A stretch of 64,000 nt of DNA from Polytrichum commune (GCA_950295325.1 OX485809.1:12402001-12466000); one strand, 5' to 3'; shown: positions 49,350-62,436, counted from the stretch's first letter. Program-made: numbers and translations. The notes: generated from the letters alone by a model not told the origin.

Positions 49350-50899
49350 GGCAAGACATACATACACGCCTGACAGATATGAAACTCATAAGATCCTTCA
49401 CAATTCTAGCAGGTTAGCATCATCTACTCAGATACATTAGAGCTTTGATGAAAGTAGTTTCATGATCCCAGAAGGTTTCTCCACACAATTTTTTGATAAC
49501 CCGATTACTGTTAGTTTGACTCAATTTTCTGGAGAGGTATAACTCCAGGGTAGGAACTCCAACCATCATGGGGACAGTATAAAAAATAACTACAACCCCA
49601 CAGTGTTGTTGAAGGGTTAGGGCTCACTGTTCGCTCTCTACACAAGCGTGTTACAGGCTGGTGTGGAAGTTTTATGGGTTGCACCTTGCGGTGATTGGGA
49701 TTCCTACCCTTGACTTAGTCACTTAGTACACCAGGTGCTGGAACCAATTCCAAGCCCCTACCCTCAATTTTTTGTGAAACCTTTATGGCCAATCACTTGT
49801 ACAGGACAGGAGCTCCTATGCTCAATTTCATTGTTTTCCATATTTTTCCGACTTTAAAATGGTTCTCCAGGAAGTTACTCAACTGCTTGAAACTTTCTTC
49901 CCTGCATGATGCTATTGGGTGTTACTTTTTAGGCTGAGAAGATGCTCACAGTCAAGAGAAATCATGCAGACTAGGCCAATGAGTGTTCTGCTTGGGAAGA
50001 TGTCATTAAAATGATTAGGCCGATGCATTCTGACCCATCTACCATAATATGCATCCATAACCGAAGAATTTCCCCTGGCAACCAACAACTAATCAACACA
50101 TTCAGAACCAATGATTCTTTAATTTAAAGAGATGGGTCTGTTCATTGGCTAGTTTTTGAGGCACTTTGAGTGAGGTTGAAGGAGATCTAGTTGGTGATGT
50201 GGGATGACTTAGTATATGTCAAATGTGAGAAGAGGTACTACAAGGTATATGTATGTGGTTATACATAATTTTTTGTGGCGTGTGTTTGTGGCTATGTCTT
50301 GGTGACATGGAGCAAGCATGTGGCCCCTACTTCCTAATTTGTTGATGTAAATATGGCTATCACAATGCAAAGAATATAAAAAATTTAGCTACATGTAAGA
50401 ATTAGTGTCAAAGAATTGTTCACGGGGGAATTGAACCATAGTCTTTTGACCTTGTCCTTTGCAAAATGGAATGGTTTGTAAGACCACACATTAGCACAAC
50501 CCATCCACCACCCAAAGAAAATTAGTAATATGTGCTCATGACAAGTGTTGACATCTTCCTCCAATGGTTCTATCCAAATTTAGTGCACTTTACATAAATG
50601 GTCATGAAGGACTTGCACCCTCAAGCATGCCACACATAGTTCAAAGTTTGACACCATAGTCTTCAAGCATAAATTCATACCTTGCCTCATCATCTTCCAA
50701 AAATTGAGTGTAGGTTCAATACATTGGGTGCCTCTCATAGAACCAAAATTGCACTAGGATTCCATCTTCCAAGTCACTACTTTGCTATTGCTAGCTGCCC
50801 CTCACCTATGCATACATCCACTACCTTTGCATTTAGATTTTATTTGCAACAACATACATTAGAACTCATCTATACTTCCTTTCCATAGTGAACCCTCTG
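49350..50899. other. 3' region of the kinesin gene and spacer
   Basis: No further conserved frame is seen. The first several hundred bases probably contain the 3' untranslated region. The frame at 50682-50888 shows no domain. Confidence 0.4.
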
Positions 50900-53040
50900 A
50901 GCTTTCCAACATGATATAGATGCTTGGTAAGAGAAAATAATCAAGGTGTAGAAGTCTTGTGCAAACCTACAAACCGCCAAGTCTAGGTGGGTTGTGAATC
51001 ATTTCCTCAACTTGCTCTTCAAGAATGACAAGAAGTTGAATGTTTTGAATGTTCCACGCTACCTAATACTTGCATATGTGCAATCTCATCAACTTTCATA
51101 AACTTGGAGAACTTTGTTGAAACTTTGTTGAACCTCTAGAAAGCTTACACCAAAGCCAGGACATCGGGTTCTTAGTCATGGGTAAGGACATGGCAGCTTG
51201 AGCATTTGGCATCGTGGTGATTTTGAAGGAGTTTTGGAACTTAAGGTTGCGGATGTCAAAGTGTGGAGGCACCCACTCCTTAACATCCTTCGTCTCAACA
51301 TTCATAGGTACCCATAACTTCTTTGTTGTATCATAGAATGTTTTGAAAGTTGCAATATGCCCAAGAAATGTAACCTTGAATGTATCAAACAACCAATACT
51401 GAGGGTAGCATATGCCTAGGGCACACATCACTTTTTGATGAGGAAATTGTTTTTCTAACTCCTCTGTAAGGTGTTTTGATGCATTAGTTAGTTACCACTG
51501 CACCTCACCAAGGATGACCTCAGGGTCCATCTCGTTTACCTCTTCCCGTTGTCCTGGGAAGGCCACTAATCTCATCACAACTATGTGGGAGTCATTTACA
51601 ACATTACATACTAGGTGGTCTTCCTCACAATTGTAGCAAAACAACCAAATCTTGCTCAATCACAATGGATGTATCATCTACCAAGGATCTAAAGGTGCTA
51701 CAAACCTCTCCATGGAAAGTAAAGGTTGTATCCACATACAATCAATATGGATCATTTGACAAATCTGTGTTGCATAAATGAAATCCACAATGTAGTAAGT
51801 TGGACTTTGTGCAAGGAGATGAGGGAATTCACAGAGTGCAACATGGGCATTAAGCAAGGTAAAGTGAGCATATTCTACCACTCAAGAAGCATGGAGAAAA
51901 TTCTTAGTTTCTATTGACTCGTTAGGTGTGTCCATTGCCATCTTGGTCACCAAGGGTTTGTTTCCTTTGAACACTCTCTTTGTAGATCCAAGCATGGACA
52001 TCCAACAGATGGAAGGGTGCATGTTTGTTGATGAGTTGAATGGTCACACTTGACTTTGCTCCTTGAAAAATAGAAACCCCATTTGCCCAAATGCTATCAA
52101 CCCATCCCTAATCTTCTGCTTCGATAAACCTCCATAGGTGCGAGCGACATTCACAATCATAGCAGTAAGATTATATGTTGTATCACCCTTGACAACTCTC
52201 TCCAAGGCAAAGAGCCAAGGAATTTGTTTCAAATCTCTCACCACATAACCATGGATATTGTTCATGATTGACAATCTTCATATGTGACCTCATTATAAGA
52301 TAAGCTAAAGAAAGTTACTCCTTGCATGACCTCCTTTGTTTTTTCCAACACTATACGCTCTATAGCCTTTACCATCTCCCACCCAATACGATCACTCCAA
52401 TGGTGGTGTGGATTGTTCTTTAACTTTAAAATTTCAAACAAGATATACATTTGTTGATAATTAATGATGGGTCTACCTCAAATGAATAAATGAACAAGGG
52501 TGGCAAATTGTATCCACTTTTCCTTCCTATCTCTTACCATTGTCTCAACCACTTGGGCTTGGATGTTAACTATGGAAATGACAACAAACAATCTCTCATT
52601 GTGATTGCGGATAGAGTCTGGATTCATGTTTTTTTCTCCAATTGTTGCCCCATGACCTAGTCTCTTGGCAGTTCCCTCCCCTAGTGTTTCCACAAATTGT
52701 CACTATTGAGCACGAAGACTATGGACTTCCCACGGAATTTAGAACACACCTTGCAAATCACTTTGGTTACTTCCTCCTCATGTTCGATAGGCTCTTCCCA
52801 AAGAAAAAGAAGTAACCAAAGGAGCTAGAATTGATGTTGCTTATCATAAAACTTATTTTTTGCATTACTCTTAGTGATAGGAGGTGTTGGTTGCACACTA
52901 CCCTCAACATCAGATAGGACAATATTCTTAGGGGGAGGTGTTTGGCTTGTACTAACAACATTATGATATTGTCTATAAAAGATCTATGATATTTAAAACC
53001 CTTTTGTAGGGCCATGGTTATGGCTACTACTATGGCCAAA
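50900..53040 (-). pseudogene. Decayed hAT-like transposase (zinc-finger, DUF659-type)
   Basis: Read on the minus strand from 53040, blocks occur in the order expected for this transposase type. First comes a Cys-x2-Cys zinc-finger-like segment with a following His (about 52760-52680). Next are HHHWSDRIGWEMVKAIERIV and FFSLSYNEVT (52450-52262), then IHGYVVRDLKQIPWLFALER and TYGGLSKQKIRDGLIAFG (52274-52044). Near the end are CYPQYW (51431 onward) and a hAT-dimerisation-like VLGSVE block (about 51000). Family role: cut-and-paste transposition, with zinc finger for DNA binding and C-terminal pairing domain. The middle part with the catalytic region is poorly preserved and there are many stops and frameshifts, so it cannot be active. 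I know this family as abundant in mosses. Confidence 0.8.
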
Positions 53041-53519
53041 ATATTGTGACACTACACAAAACAACACCTAATGTATACACAAACACAAGCTAGGTCTAAG
53101 AGATAATAAAAACACATGAAACAACAAGCAAGGATTTGGGGCTCACAAGGAATAGACCAAAAAAACCCAGAAAAACACTTAAGTGCTAAACAAAGTTAAA
53201 AACCACATAAAATGGAGAGAAATGCAAGATGCGTCGAAAGAATGACAACAACATCAATCAAGTGCAAAAATGCACTTGAGAATTGCTATACACAAGTGCC
53301 TTTCCACATTAAATGCAATCTCAAGGCCCAAATAACATGGCTAGCAAGATCTAGCATCTAAAGCAATAATGAAAGTATACTGAGGGCCATAACTTGCTTT
53401 TCAAATTCAAAAATTGGTGTTGGGCTGCCACATAATCCCACTAGATAGGCACCATTATGCGCCAAGTACGAACTGCACCAATTGAGCAACTATGGTAAGT
53501 AGGGGAGAGGACTAGCAAG

Positions 53520-54640
53520 TATAGCAACTACCTATGATGAACAAAATTTAGCATGCATGGTGACCAGGGGCTATGTCAACCACAATGAAGGAGGAACGGA
53601 GTACGGCGAACCAACAAGGGGAGCCGTCGATGTTGATTACAAGGTAAGTGTAGGTGTAGGTGTAGGGTAAAGAAGCCGTGCAACGAAAGAACAATGCGAT
53701 GACAATAAAGGTGAAATAACAAAAGACCAACAACATGTAGATGGCAGTAAGGAACAAAACAAATGCAAAGGGATAATAAACCAGGGCAAGGCATGGAAGA
53801 GCCACGATGGCCACATCAAAGGAGTAGGACGACAATGACGAAGGTTGATGGCAATTGAAGCTGCTGAGAGAAATGGCATGAAGTTGAGTATGCCAACAAG
53901 GAAGTTAAGCATTGCATGGCAACTACTAGCGCCAATATGCAAAAAGGGTTGATGGCGATCATGAATTGTGGTGCTCAACAAACAAAAGGTTTAGAAGGCA
54001 ACCATGACTACAAATGCCAATGCAAATGGATCGCCAAGTGAGGTAAGAGGAGGTTGAATCCGACCATGACTGCAAACGCCAACACCAACAAAGGAGCAAC
54101 AACAAGCTAAAAGCAAACACAAACGCCAACACCAACAAATCACCAAATTGAGGTAGAGGGGGGTTGAAGCCAACCATGACCACAACTACAAACGCCAACA
54201 CCAACAGAGGAGCAGCAATAAGAAGAGCTCAAACGGCGTTGGGAGGGCGATGGAGGCTAAAACAAGTGCAAGGTGCACTAGCAACGTCAATGCCAATGTG
54301 CACGAATCTAGCAAAGGTGATGAGTGGAAATAGGAATGGGATGAAGGAGTTGGCAATGGCAAAAAAGGAGGTGGAAGATGAATTCGACCAGGCGGACGGA
54401 GGAAAGGGGAGGTGGCAAAGACGATATGAAAGAAGAGTACTAGAGTCTATAGTCGTGGATGCTAAATCTAGCAAAATGAAGGGCGCCATGGGGGAATTGC
54501 GGCCAATGTTAGGGTTATATGCGATGGGATTGGTTCCCTACCCTCAACCATTGGATTCATCCAAACAATGGCTTAGTGCAAAGGCTTGGGCCATGTTAAA
54601 GACACCGTCACATGGGAGTGCTATTCTTTGGCACTAAAAA
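53520..54640. repeat. Low-complexity repeats, including a ~120-bp tandem pair
   Basis: Two diverged units near 53997-54110 and 54110-54230 share ccaaccatgac, aaacgccaacaccaaca and gaggagca. They generate Thr/Asn-rich or Leu/Phe-rich frames on both strands that are not convincing proteins. Confidence 0.6.
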
Positions 54641-54867
54641 ATACCCTTCCATGCTAAAAATGATAAGTACATAGCATCCAAGAGGGTTCACTCTCTACCT
54701 AGCCAACTTGGGCACTTCTGCTTTACCTGCCAGTTGACACGGCCTTTGTAGTGGGGGTAGTTGCCACTCTCTCATTGCTTCCATCAACCTTGGAGGCTAG
54801 CTAGCTTACTTGCAAATCGCACCCCCCAATCCATGCCCGTTTTTTGCCTATTAACTACCATTTTCTT

Positions 54868-55172
54868 GTTCATGGCCTTCCTCCACTTCCTCCGAGGATT
54901 AACTCCCTTAATTCAACCATGTCAAGCATCAATAAGTGTATCTTGTGGTTGGTGATCTCCAAAGTCTCCAACAATGTGTCCATGTTTGTGGTGGTTGTGC
55001 CCACATAGTTCTTGATAGGTGCAACATTAGCCTCCAACTTTCTCAAGCATTCCTCAAAGTGGGGATTAGCATCTTGTTGCACAACACATGCACATGGCAA
55101 TAAGTCAAACAACCTCACATGCCATGCCTCCACGTAAGGTAGTTCAAGGTGGATCGGCAAACTCATCTTCAC
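54868..55172 (-). CDS. Orphan frame, ~100 aa, unknown function, possibly a gene remnant
   Basis: This minus-strand frame looks protein-like: FEECLRKLEANVAPIKNYVG is followed by a heptad-like stretch (TTTNMDTLLETLEITNHKIH) that could form a coiled coil, and it ends in a Gly-rich GGSGGRP. I do not recognise a domain. It lies between transposon remnants, so it may be the N-terminal part of a transposon-borne protein. No partner exon was identified upstream or downstream. Confidence 0.35.
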
Positions 55173-55599
55173 ACCACAATCAATGACTATGCACTCACCA
55201 TAGGTGCCCTACTTATACGAGCATGCAAAGCCACATTCTCCGTTACCATTGGGGTTCACCCGATCTTCTCCACATGCACATCACATCCATCACCACATCC
55301 ATTACTCCCAATCATAACTTATTGTGCACAACACATAAACATCATAGTTGGCAATCATGTGCAAAGTGAATACCACTTATGCCTCCGCCCATGTTTTACC
55401 GTAATGCCCGTATCGATTCACATTTGACATGCATTGATGGACAACCCACATGTCTTCCTATGGGTTGGCAATGCATTACAAACATGATATGAGCTTGTGT
55501 ATAGGCCAGCAACAACCCAACAACCACATAAAATCTATAATACATACTCCCAAGGTAGCTTAAAGATTTCCACATTTGCATAGGATAACAAACCTTGGT

Positions 55600-56750
55600 T
55601 TTGCCTTTCCAAGATTGTCATCCTTTCAAAAAATGGTGCACACTCTCAACAATTGGATTGGCAATGGCACGACAGTGCAGTGCAACACTATGAAGCAAAA
55701 TACCACTCACCTCTGACAACTTCTAAACCTTTTGTGTTAGCCACACTTTCTTCAACCTTTCGTATTGGGTTGGATCACAACTCTCAAGACATGGGCAGTA
55801 TTTGTCAAATAGCTATGCCATTTTCAAATTTCTACACTAGTTTTTCATAGTATTTATTTAGTGTATTTGCCCACCCAACTGAAGAAAAAAATGCTCCATA
55901 AAATCAAATTATTTTCTAACTTCCCGTTTTATTGTGTACATGTCCTTTGCTTTGCAACTCCCTAAAAAAAGACAATAAGATGCCTATGTACAAGGCCACT
56001 CATATGCTCAAAAAATGTCATCCGCATGTGTATGTCGCTCTCATCCACATTGCCTTCCTTTGTGCATATAAGTAGGACTTTATTGATTATAGAGTGTTTG
56101 AACCAACTAGTTTGGTGGCCATTCTTCTACAATGCTATATACGATATAAACATGTATGTATATTTAATATTTACTTTGTTCAATTCTTTCCTTTTGGTTT
56201 GTAATTATCAAGTTGTAAATCCTTTTCATATTTTTCTTTTGATCATCTTTCTCAGGTGTACACAAGTCTAATGGTTTCAAAACACATTTGGTTCATAAAT
56301 TCATTGTGTCCATAGTTTTGGAATCATGAAGTTGGAGGAATTTAAGGATTTTCTTACCCATGATCAACACTCTAAGTATTTGAAGAAAGGTGGGAAGAGG
56401 ACTTGGTATATTCTCATTTTGGATGCCTTTACCCAATTCATATACAAGTTGTATACTCTCATTCATGCCAAATCTCAATATTGAAGATATTTTTAAAATT
56501 GAATTTTGAACTTATTATCGTTTTCATTTATGTAAAGTGAGATAGCTTCTATGACCAAGGATTCTATTTGTAACAAAATGAAAAATATCTTTATTTAAGG
56601 AAGGTAAAGGTATTTAGGATGTTGTGCAAAATGCAACAAGAATAGCAATATCATCAATTTATAAGAAAATTTCGAAAAAAAATTATTTTTTACAAATTTA
56701 GCTAATGACATGGAGCACTTGGATAAAGTAAATCGTTGGGTTTCTCTATG
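55600..56750. other. Spacer, nothing recognised
   Basis: Short chance frames only, AT-rich throughout. Confidence 0.4.
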
Positions 56751-56809
56751 TAGTATTTATTTTGATTTTCTATGTTGGAATCATTGATTTTTTTTCATCT
56801 TACAGTTTG

Positions 56810-57360
56810 CATATTAATAAACATTTTGCAATACACTTAGAGTTTGCTTTGACAGTGGAGGAACTCCAAATGGTTGTAATTGTTCCAATGGAAATTGTCT
56901 TTAAGGTTAGCTGGTCGAGGTGGTGGATTTCTAGCAACATGTTTTGTGAGTCTATGTGCATTGTATTGGGAGACAAAGAGAATGAACTCAAATATTGGTT
57001 GATCATAGCGTCCTTCTAGGCCTAGGTTTACACCCATCCTTACATATCTACATGCTTCCATTTTCAATATCCCTTGCTTTATGGTTTGGTCAATGGTAGT
57101 GATACAATGTGTCATCTTACAATTGGAAAATGATTTTGTAAAATAATATGACGATATGAAAAAAGAACTGAAGGAGAAAACTCAATGGAATGGACATGCT
57201 TCTTAGGCCTCTTGAGTACCTTAAAAAATGGCCTATTATGCTTTGGACAAAATTATTTCGGCCATTTTTTGGTGGCATAGGTATATTTACAAAATCTAGT
57301 CTACTCAATAAAGTATCTAAAGGAGGCATTACTATCAAATGGGTCATATTTATGTAACAT
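56810..57360 (+). pseudogene. Coding-like remnant upstream of the methyltransferase-like fragment
   Basis: The frame holds FALTVEELQMVVIVPMEIVF and WSRWWISSN, then LGDKENELKYWLIIASF before a stop at about 57017. Shifting frame downstream still gives ordered residues (LGLHPSLHI, YNVSSYNWKM). This is the pattern of a decayed gene. It may be the N-terminal part of the same protein as 58141-59060, but that is not shown. Confidence 0.3.
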
Positions 57361-58140
57361 GTCTCGTTTATGGCTTCGATCCTTTCATTGTGTGTTTGAT
57401 GTTTGCCATTGAATGATCAATCCATTAACTTCAATTTTATTGAATGTTTTTCTTAAAATGCACATAATATAAAAAATATATTGACTTCAAATGTCATCTT
57501 CCTTGGGTTGGTTTCAAGTTGTTTCTTCACATACGCTGACAAATCTAGTGACCTTTGCATTTTTATCGCACCCTTCATGAGAATATGAGATTTAAAGTGT
57601 TGTCCATGGTTTATTGAATATCCTCTTACATTTTTTTTCCAAATGAGGAAGGGGAATTAAGAAAATAGTCATGTCCGATAGACTTGCCTCCGGTCTATAT
57701 TGACATGATAAATAAGAATGTGGATGTAGTGAAAGTAATCATACATGAGGGGAAAGGTAAATGTAGCTTAAAGGTAGATGAAGCTAATCAACACCTTCCT
57801 CTCATATCGATGTCATAGTACCTACTCCTAGTCATCTGCATCTACATCTAACACATAAGGCAATGATGTATCTAAGTTTTTTCTCATTTCGAGACCATTG
57901 TAACCTCAACATGTGCCGAAAACCATTGTTATTGGTAATTTCAGTGATGTTAAAGAAGACTTCAATACCAACGTTGAAGAATGATGTTGATGAGAACCCA
58001 CTAACGTTGAGAACATTCAAATTTGTGAATAAAGAATAACATATTGAACATGGAGCTTACTTTCATTTTAGGAATATGGTGTCATTGTTGTCAAATACTT
58101 TGCACTTAATTTTATTATTGTTTTTATAAATTTATAATAG

Positions 58141-59060
58141 GTGGGTCCACATGCAAGAGGAAGGTTTCTTCAAAGGCTTGTAGTTTTGGAGGTTTTGATC
58201 TAATTATTGGAGTTTTGCCATAAGGTCTTCCAATACCTAATATCTCCTCGACATGTAATCCCTGATTGGAACCACCACAACCAAAACAAAATTTAGGTTT
58301 TTCTTGAATTTGCATGTGCAAATCTCACCGATGATGGCCCTTCCTTTATTTGCCTCCGAGAATAAATATGCCAAGGATGATGTAAGAACGTTTGTGGCCT
58401 CCTATGATTTAATGTTGCGGAAAGATTGGTGGGGTTTCAATGAGTTGCATTATCCACTTGGTACATCTTTGACGGCACACACCAAAATCTATTGGTTTTA
58501 TTACCTCAATTTTCTACCCTTTTTTGGTACTACAATGTTCATTTCAATTTCGTAATCCCTAGCTTAACACTTTGTTGTGGTTCATAGACTCGTCGTCTCT
58601 GCATCATTTTGTTTATTCATTCAAAGTTTGCTTTTTAAAACAACAGTGTAATTTTTGAAGTAGATGTGGACATGCACTTCAAAATTACATTGGCAATAAT
58701 GCAACTCATGAACGAGAAAATGTTGTAAAGAGATGTAGGGAGAAGGACTTCAAATCAATGAAAGTTTTCATTGAGGCTTCAACAACTTTTGCATTGGTTG
58801 TTTTTTATGCTTACATATCTACAAGTTGGTTTATCTCTTGCTCTCAAGGTGTTCTATCATCTCTCAACATTTGTACAAAATAATCGATGTCTCAATGTTT
58901 CATTGGCAAGTGCATTTATTCATGCTTGCAGATGTAGTGGCCGCCATCTAGTTGCGTACAAGGAAAATTGTACTCTATTTGATGCCATTGTTTTCCCATT
59001 ACGTGATCTAGTGCAAATGGAAGTGTGCTACATAATGCCTCCATCATTCTAATGAAGAAT
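58141..59060 (+). pseudogene. Decayed DNA-methyltransferase-like fragment, copy 2
   Basis: The segment contains FGGFDLIIGVLP, a stop, then GLPIPN (about 58187-58235), where a D-P-P-Y-G-type catalytic block would be expected. It continues with DVRTFVASYDLMLRKDWWGF (58379 on) and ends with HACRCSGRHLVAYKE and LFDAIVFPL (about 58920-58995), which resembles the S-adenosylmethionine-binding block G-x-G..A..GR.vvayE.D. This order, catalytic block first, is that of permuted N4/N6-amino methyltransferases. The copy at 37690-38640 shares both ends. Stops and frameshifts make it non-functional. The identification is by motif order only. Confidence 0.4.
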
Positions 59061-59380
59061 TTGTTAGAAAGGTTGCAAGAAAAAATCCAATTGAGCACGT
59101 GAGTTGTCAATTTGTCCATATTGTCTTCCAACTTGGCCTCCAAAGTGTGCAATGGAAGTCTAACATATAAGATTTTGTTCTGCACACATGAAAAAATAAA
59201 AATAAAAATCTCCTCCAAACATGGGTTTCCCAATATACGTGGAGAATATGTCTCAAATTCATGGCAAATGATGGCAAATTCATCAACATTTATTGGTCGT
59301 TCTAGGTTTACATGAGTTGGTTGTAACCCATATGTAGAAGATGAGGTTGTTGAGTGTGTTGATCTTGATGATTCATGTAC

Positions 59381-59748
59381 CTAAATATGATATTTAGTGC
59401 CACCAATTCTAATCGTCTTGCTCAAGACTAATTGTAAACTACGGTACAATGTCACCAACACTAAATGTTTACCCAACATTATTTGTCATTCCCTGTAATT
59501 TTTTGGGGGAATTGTAGATTTACAATGTTGCAATTACTGTCACTTACCAAGTGATTTCCATCCATATTTCAATAATTCATGACAATATTTCATTAGAAGT
59601 TGCTGACAAGAAAAGGTAGGGTTTGGCCAATGGATGAACTCATCCATCATCCATGATAGTATTTGTAAACTTATTCATAAGACGTGTCATCCGAAAAATA
59701 ACCATAGTGACATTAAATACCATATGACACTAAATATCATATTTAGTG
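59381..59748. mobile_element. TIR element, family 'TTTAGTGTCA', ~368 bp
   Basis: Begins ctaaatatgatatttagtgc and ends gacactaaatatcatattta. Each end is itself nearly palindromic. The whole length matches the intronic element at 46218-46598. Confidence 0.8.
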
Positions 59749-60451
59749 TAGTTTAGGGACATTTACATAGTTGTCAACACCATCCACTACATGTTTGATT
59801 GGATTGGATGTTTTCAGTTGGATTTGTGACAACATTTAAAATTATTGTCTTCCTTTTAAAATTTCATAATTAGTGGATATTGATTTGTGTGAGCAATTTT
59901 CTTTTATTCCTATACTTATGCCCAAAAACTTAAGTACCTCCAACAAGCATTTCTCAAACCTACGTAAATTCTAGAAATATAGTGTAGAGTATGCTCAATA
60001 CTTGGAATGTACTTGCATTGTTATTAAAATTGTACATTGAATATATCAATAAACTTTGCCAAACCCACATGCCAAGCTTGCAGTTGTTGACTTTAAAGTA
60101 CATTTAGGCATTCATTAGGATAATTGCATTCATTTACAACTTCCCATACATATCATACGGTATTAGATAAAATGTGTTGTTATTTATGCCAAAATACCGC
60201 GGATGAAGGGTACTAGTGTGTGTATTTCCAAATGTTTTCCTTCATTCACTATTCATAATCTATTGCTCACCACTCACATGATAGCACTCCCCGCAAAGAA
60301 ACCTTGAGAATTTGTGAAGGTCGAGACAAAAGCCATATAGAAAATGAGAGTTAAGGAGTAAATCTCTTGGAGCTTATTAGGATGAAGGTGGAGTCAAACT
60401 CATGATGAGTTGTTCACCATGTTTGGAGGACATAAGTGCAAAAAGAGTACA

Positions 60452-60662
60452 CCATTTATGATACTTAGTGTCACTTACTATTTGGAATTGTGCAATGCAA
60501 TAACTTCTTACTCTTGACTTCAGTTTTTACTCACAAAAGTTGAATAGGTTGTTCATACATTATAGAACATAAATAGCGTTGCTTGGTAAATTATTACAAT
60601 CCCAATAATAGTTATAGCACCATGTAACTCCAAATAGTAAGTGACACTAAATACCATAAACA
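60452..60662. mobile_element. TIR element, family 'TTTAGTGTCA', short form, ~211 bp
   Basis: Left end atttatgatacttagtgtca and right end tgacactaaataccataaac form inverted repeats of about 33 bp that include cttactatttgga. The ends match those of 17302-17783 but the interior is different and shorter. Confidence 0.8.
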
Positions 60663-61137
60663 ATAGGGTTGTTGATAGGCTTAGATATGATGTACTATAG
60701 CCCTAAAGCCAACAAAAAAAAAACTATATTGAAAATAAATCATTTTTCATTGATGTGATGTATTAGGCCAGTCGTGTTTTATGCCACCAAACACTATAGC
60801 CTCTATGTTTTACCTTGGGTGTTTGCATGAATTGGAGCCTAAGAGGCTACATGAGAATGTTGATTCGTAAATAAGATAGGTTATTTCCAAGAACATAAAC
60901 GGGATTAAAAGGGGAGGTGATCTTCTAAAGGCAATTTCATTTATGATGGAAGACATTAATTAATCACCTTAATCAAAGAAAAGACATCAATTCACAGAGG
61001 GTGAAAATTCTTTTGAAGACTCTGGCCACATGTGACAAAAACTCTTGCCAATCAAAGACTATTGCAAAGTTAAAGAGCTTCATGCATGAAATAGAAGCAT
61101 ATCATTACCATATTAAACTTTTTCATTGATCTACTAC

Positions 61138-61172
<35 letters not shown>
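61138..61172. repeat. (TTA)n microsatellite
   Basis: About 11 trinucleotide units. Confidence 0.9.
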
Positions 61173-61674
61173 GTCAAATTGAGTGTGAAATATACTATGG
61201 GCCACAATACTACACAAAATATCGGGGATAGTATCGTGGGTGCATAATATTTACAACCCACAATATTTAACAAAGTTAGAGGTCCACATTATGTTGTAGG
61301 TTACAATATTTCTAATTGATCGGAAACAATGCTAAGTATGCACCCCGTTATTTTACACCTTACATCATCCCACACTATTTCATAATTCAAACAATATCAG
61401 TCGTTAAACCTCATCGATTCCTAAGTCATATGCACGTGTGCACTAGGCCAAAACAACACATGCCAAAGCTAGGAGGGATAGGTGGGATTTAGAGAGTAGG
61501 GGTCGCAATAAGAGGACCAAAAAAAAAAGCGAAAAAAATAAAATGTTTTACAATTGTATATCCTTCACAATTCATACGCACATGTGTAACGAGTTGGGAT
61601 GGTGCGGGGATGACCCCAAACATTAATGTATATGCATGGGTGCAATTGGCTGGGATAGCATGGGTCCAAGCTCG

Positions 61675-62045
61675 TAGGTAAGGTGGGATGGGTCTTAAAT
61701 GGTTACTTTTCCCCATTACCCCACTTCTCAAGGACATGAAACGTGCGATTAGTACAAGATGGCTAACAAATCCAAGTCACTGCCAAAATCACTTTCATCA
61801 TATTTTTTCGAGCTCACATGAACGTTTGGTCTAATATCAAAGTGAAGATTTTCGTGCTCATTAAAGTGATCATAGAGATCCCCTAAATATACGGACTGTT
61901 GAACCTAGAATAGTTATCATATTTTGAGCTTATAATCCAATCTCTTTTGAACACATGTCTTTTTGGTGTCCATTTTGGAATCACACCTAACCCTATGCCA
62001 CTCAAATATAGAAGTCAATTGAAATAAGTGACCGAAATAGGCACG
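61675..62045 (-). repeat. Dispersed repeat A, reverse copy
   Basis: On the minus strand it starts atttcggtcacttatttcaa and ends ggaaaagtaacc and gacccatcc, matching the copies at 27228 and 48480. It lies just upstream of the AP2-domain gene. Confidence 0.7.
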
Positions 62046-62110
62046 TCTACCTTACCAACGTTTTATCCAAAATCCCCAAAATAAGATGAAATGGAATCAA
62101 AGAACTCCTT

Positions 62111-62129
62111 AAACCCTAAACCCTAAACC
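62111..62129 (+). promoter_or_regulatory. Telo-box (AAACCCTA repeats) upstream of the AP2-domain gene
   Basis: About two and a half units of the plant telomere motif (aaaccctaaaccctaaacc) lie about 325 bp before the start codon, close to where transcription would be expected to begin. Short telo-boxes near plant transcription starts are bound by Myb/TRB-type factors. Confidence 0.55.
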
Positions 62130-62436
62130 ACACCTTTGTCGCCCGACACACACTTCCCGCTTTGAGCGACGCTGGATTGCATTGAGCTCCTCTTCTCTCA
62201 TCCTGTAAGCTTATTATCAGCTTTGAATTCTTGGTCGATGGACTGACCTCCCTCAAATGTTGCAGAACAATTTGTGGGAGGGTTAGGAAGATTACCTTGT
62301 GGTGAGAAGAAGGAGAAGAAGAAGATAAGGAGGTTAGTTGGGGCTCAAGAAAAGGAAGTTGTGGTGGTGGAGGGATGAGGGTTTAGGGCCTATAAGGTTT
62401 TATAAGGTTTTGTAAGTTTTGGAAGATTTGTTTCAC

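Noticed and set aside
54164-54637. 157-codon plus-strand frame in the NANT-rich repeat zone
   Set aside because: The start is in tandem repeat sequence, composition is biased, and no domain is recognisable.
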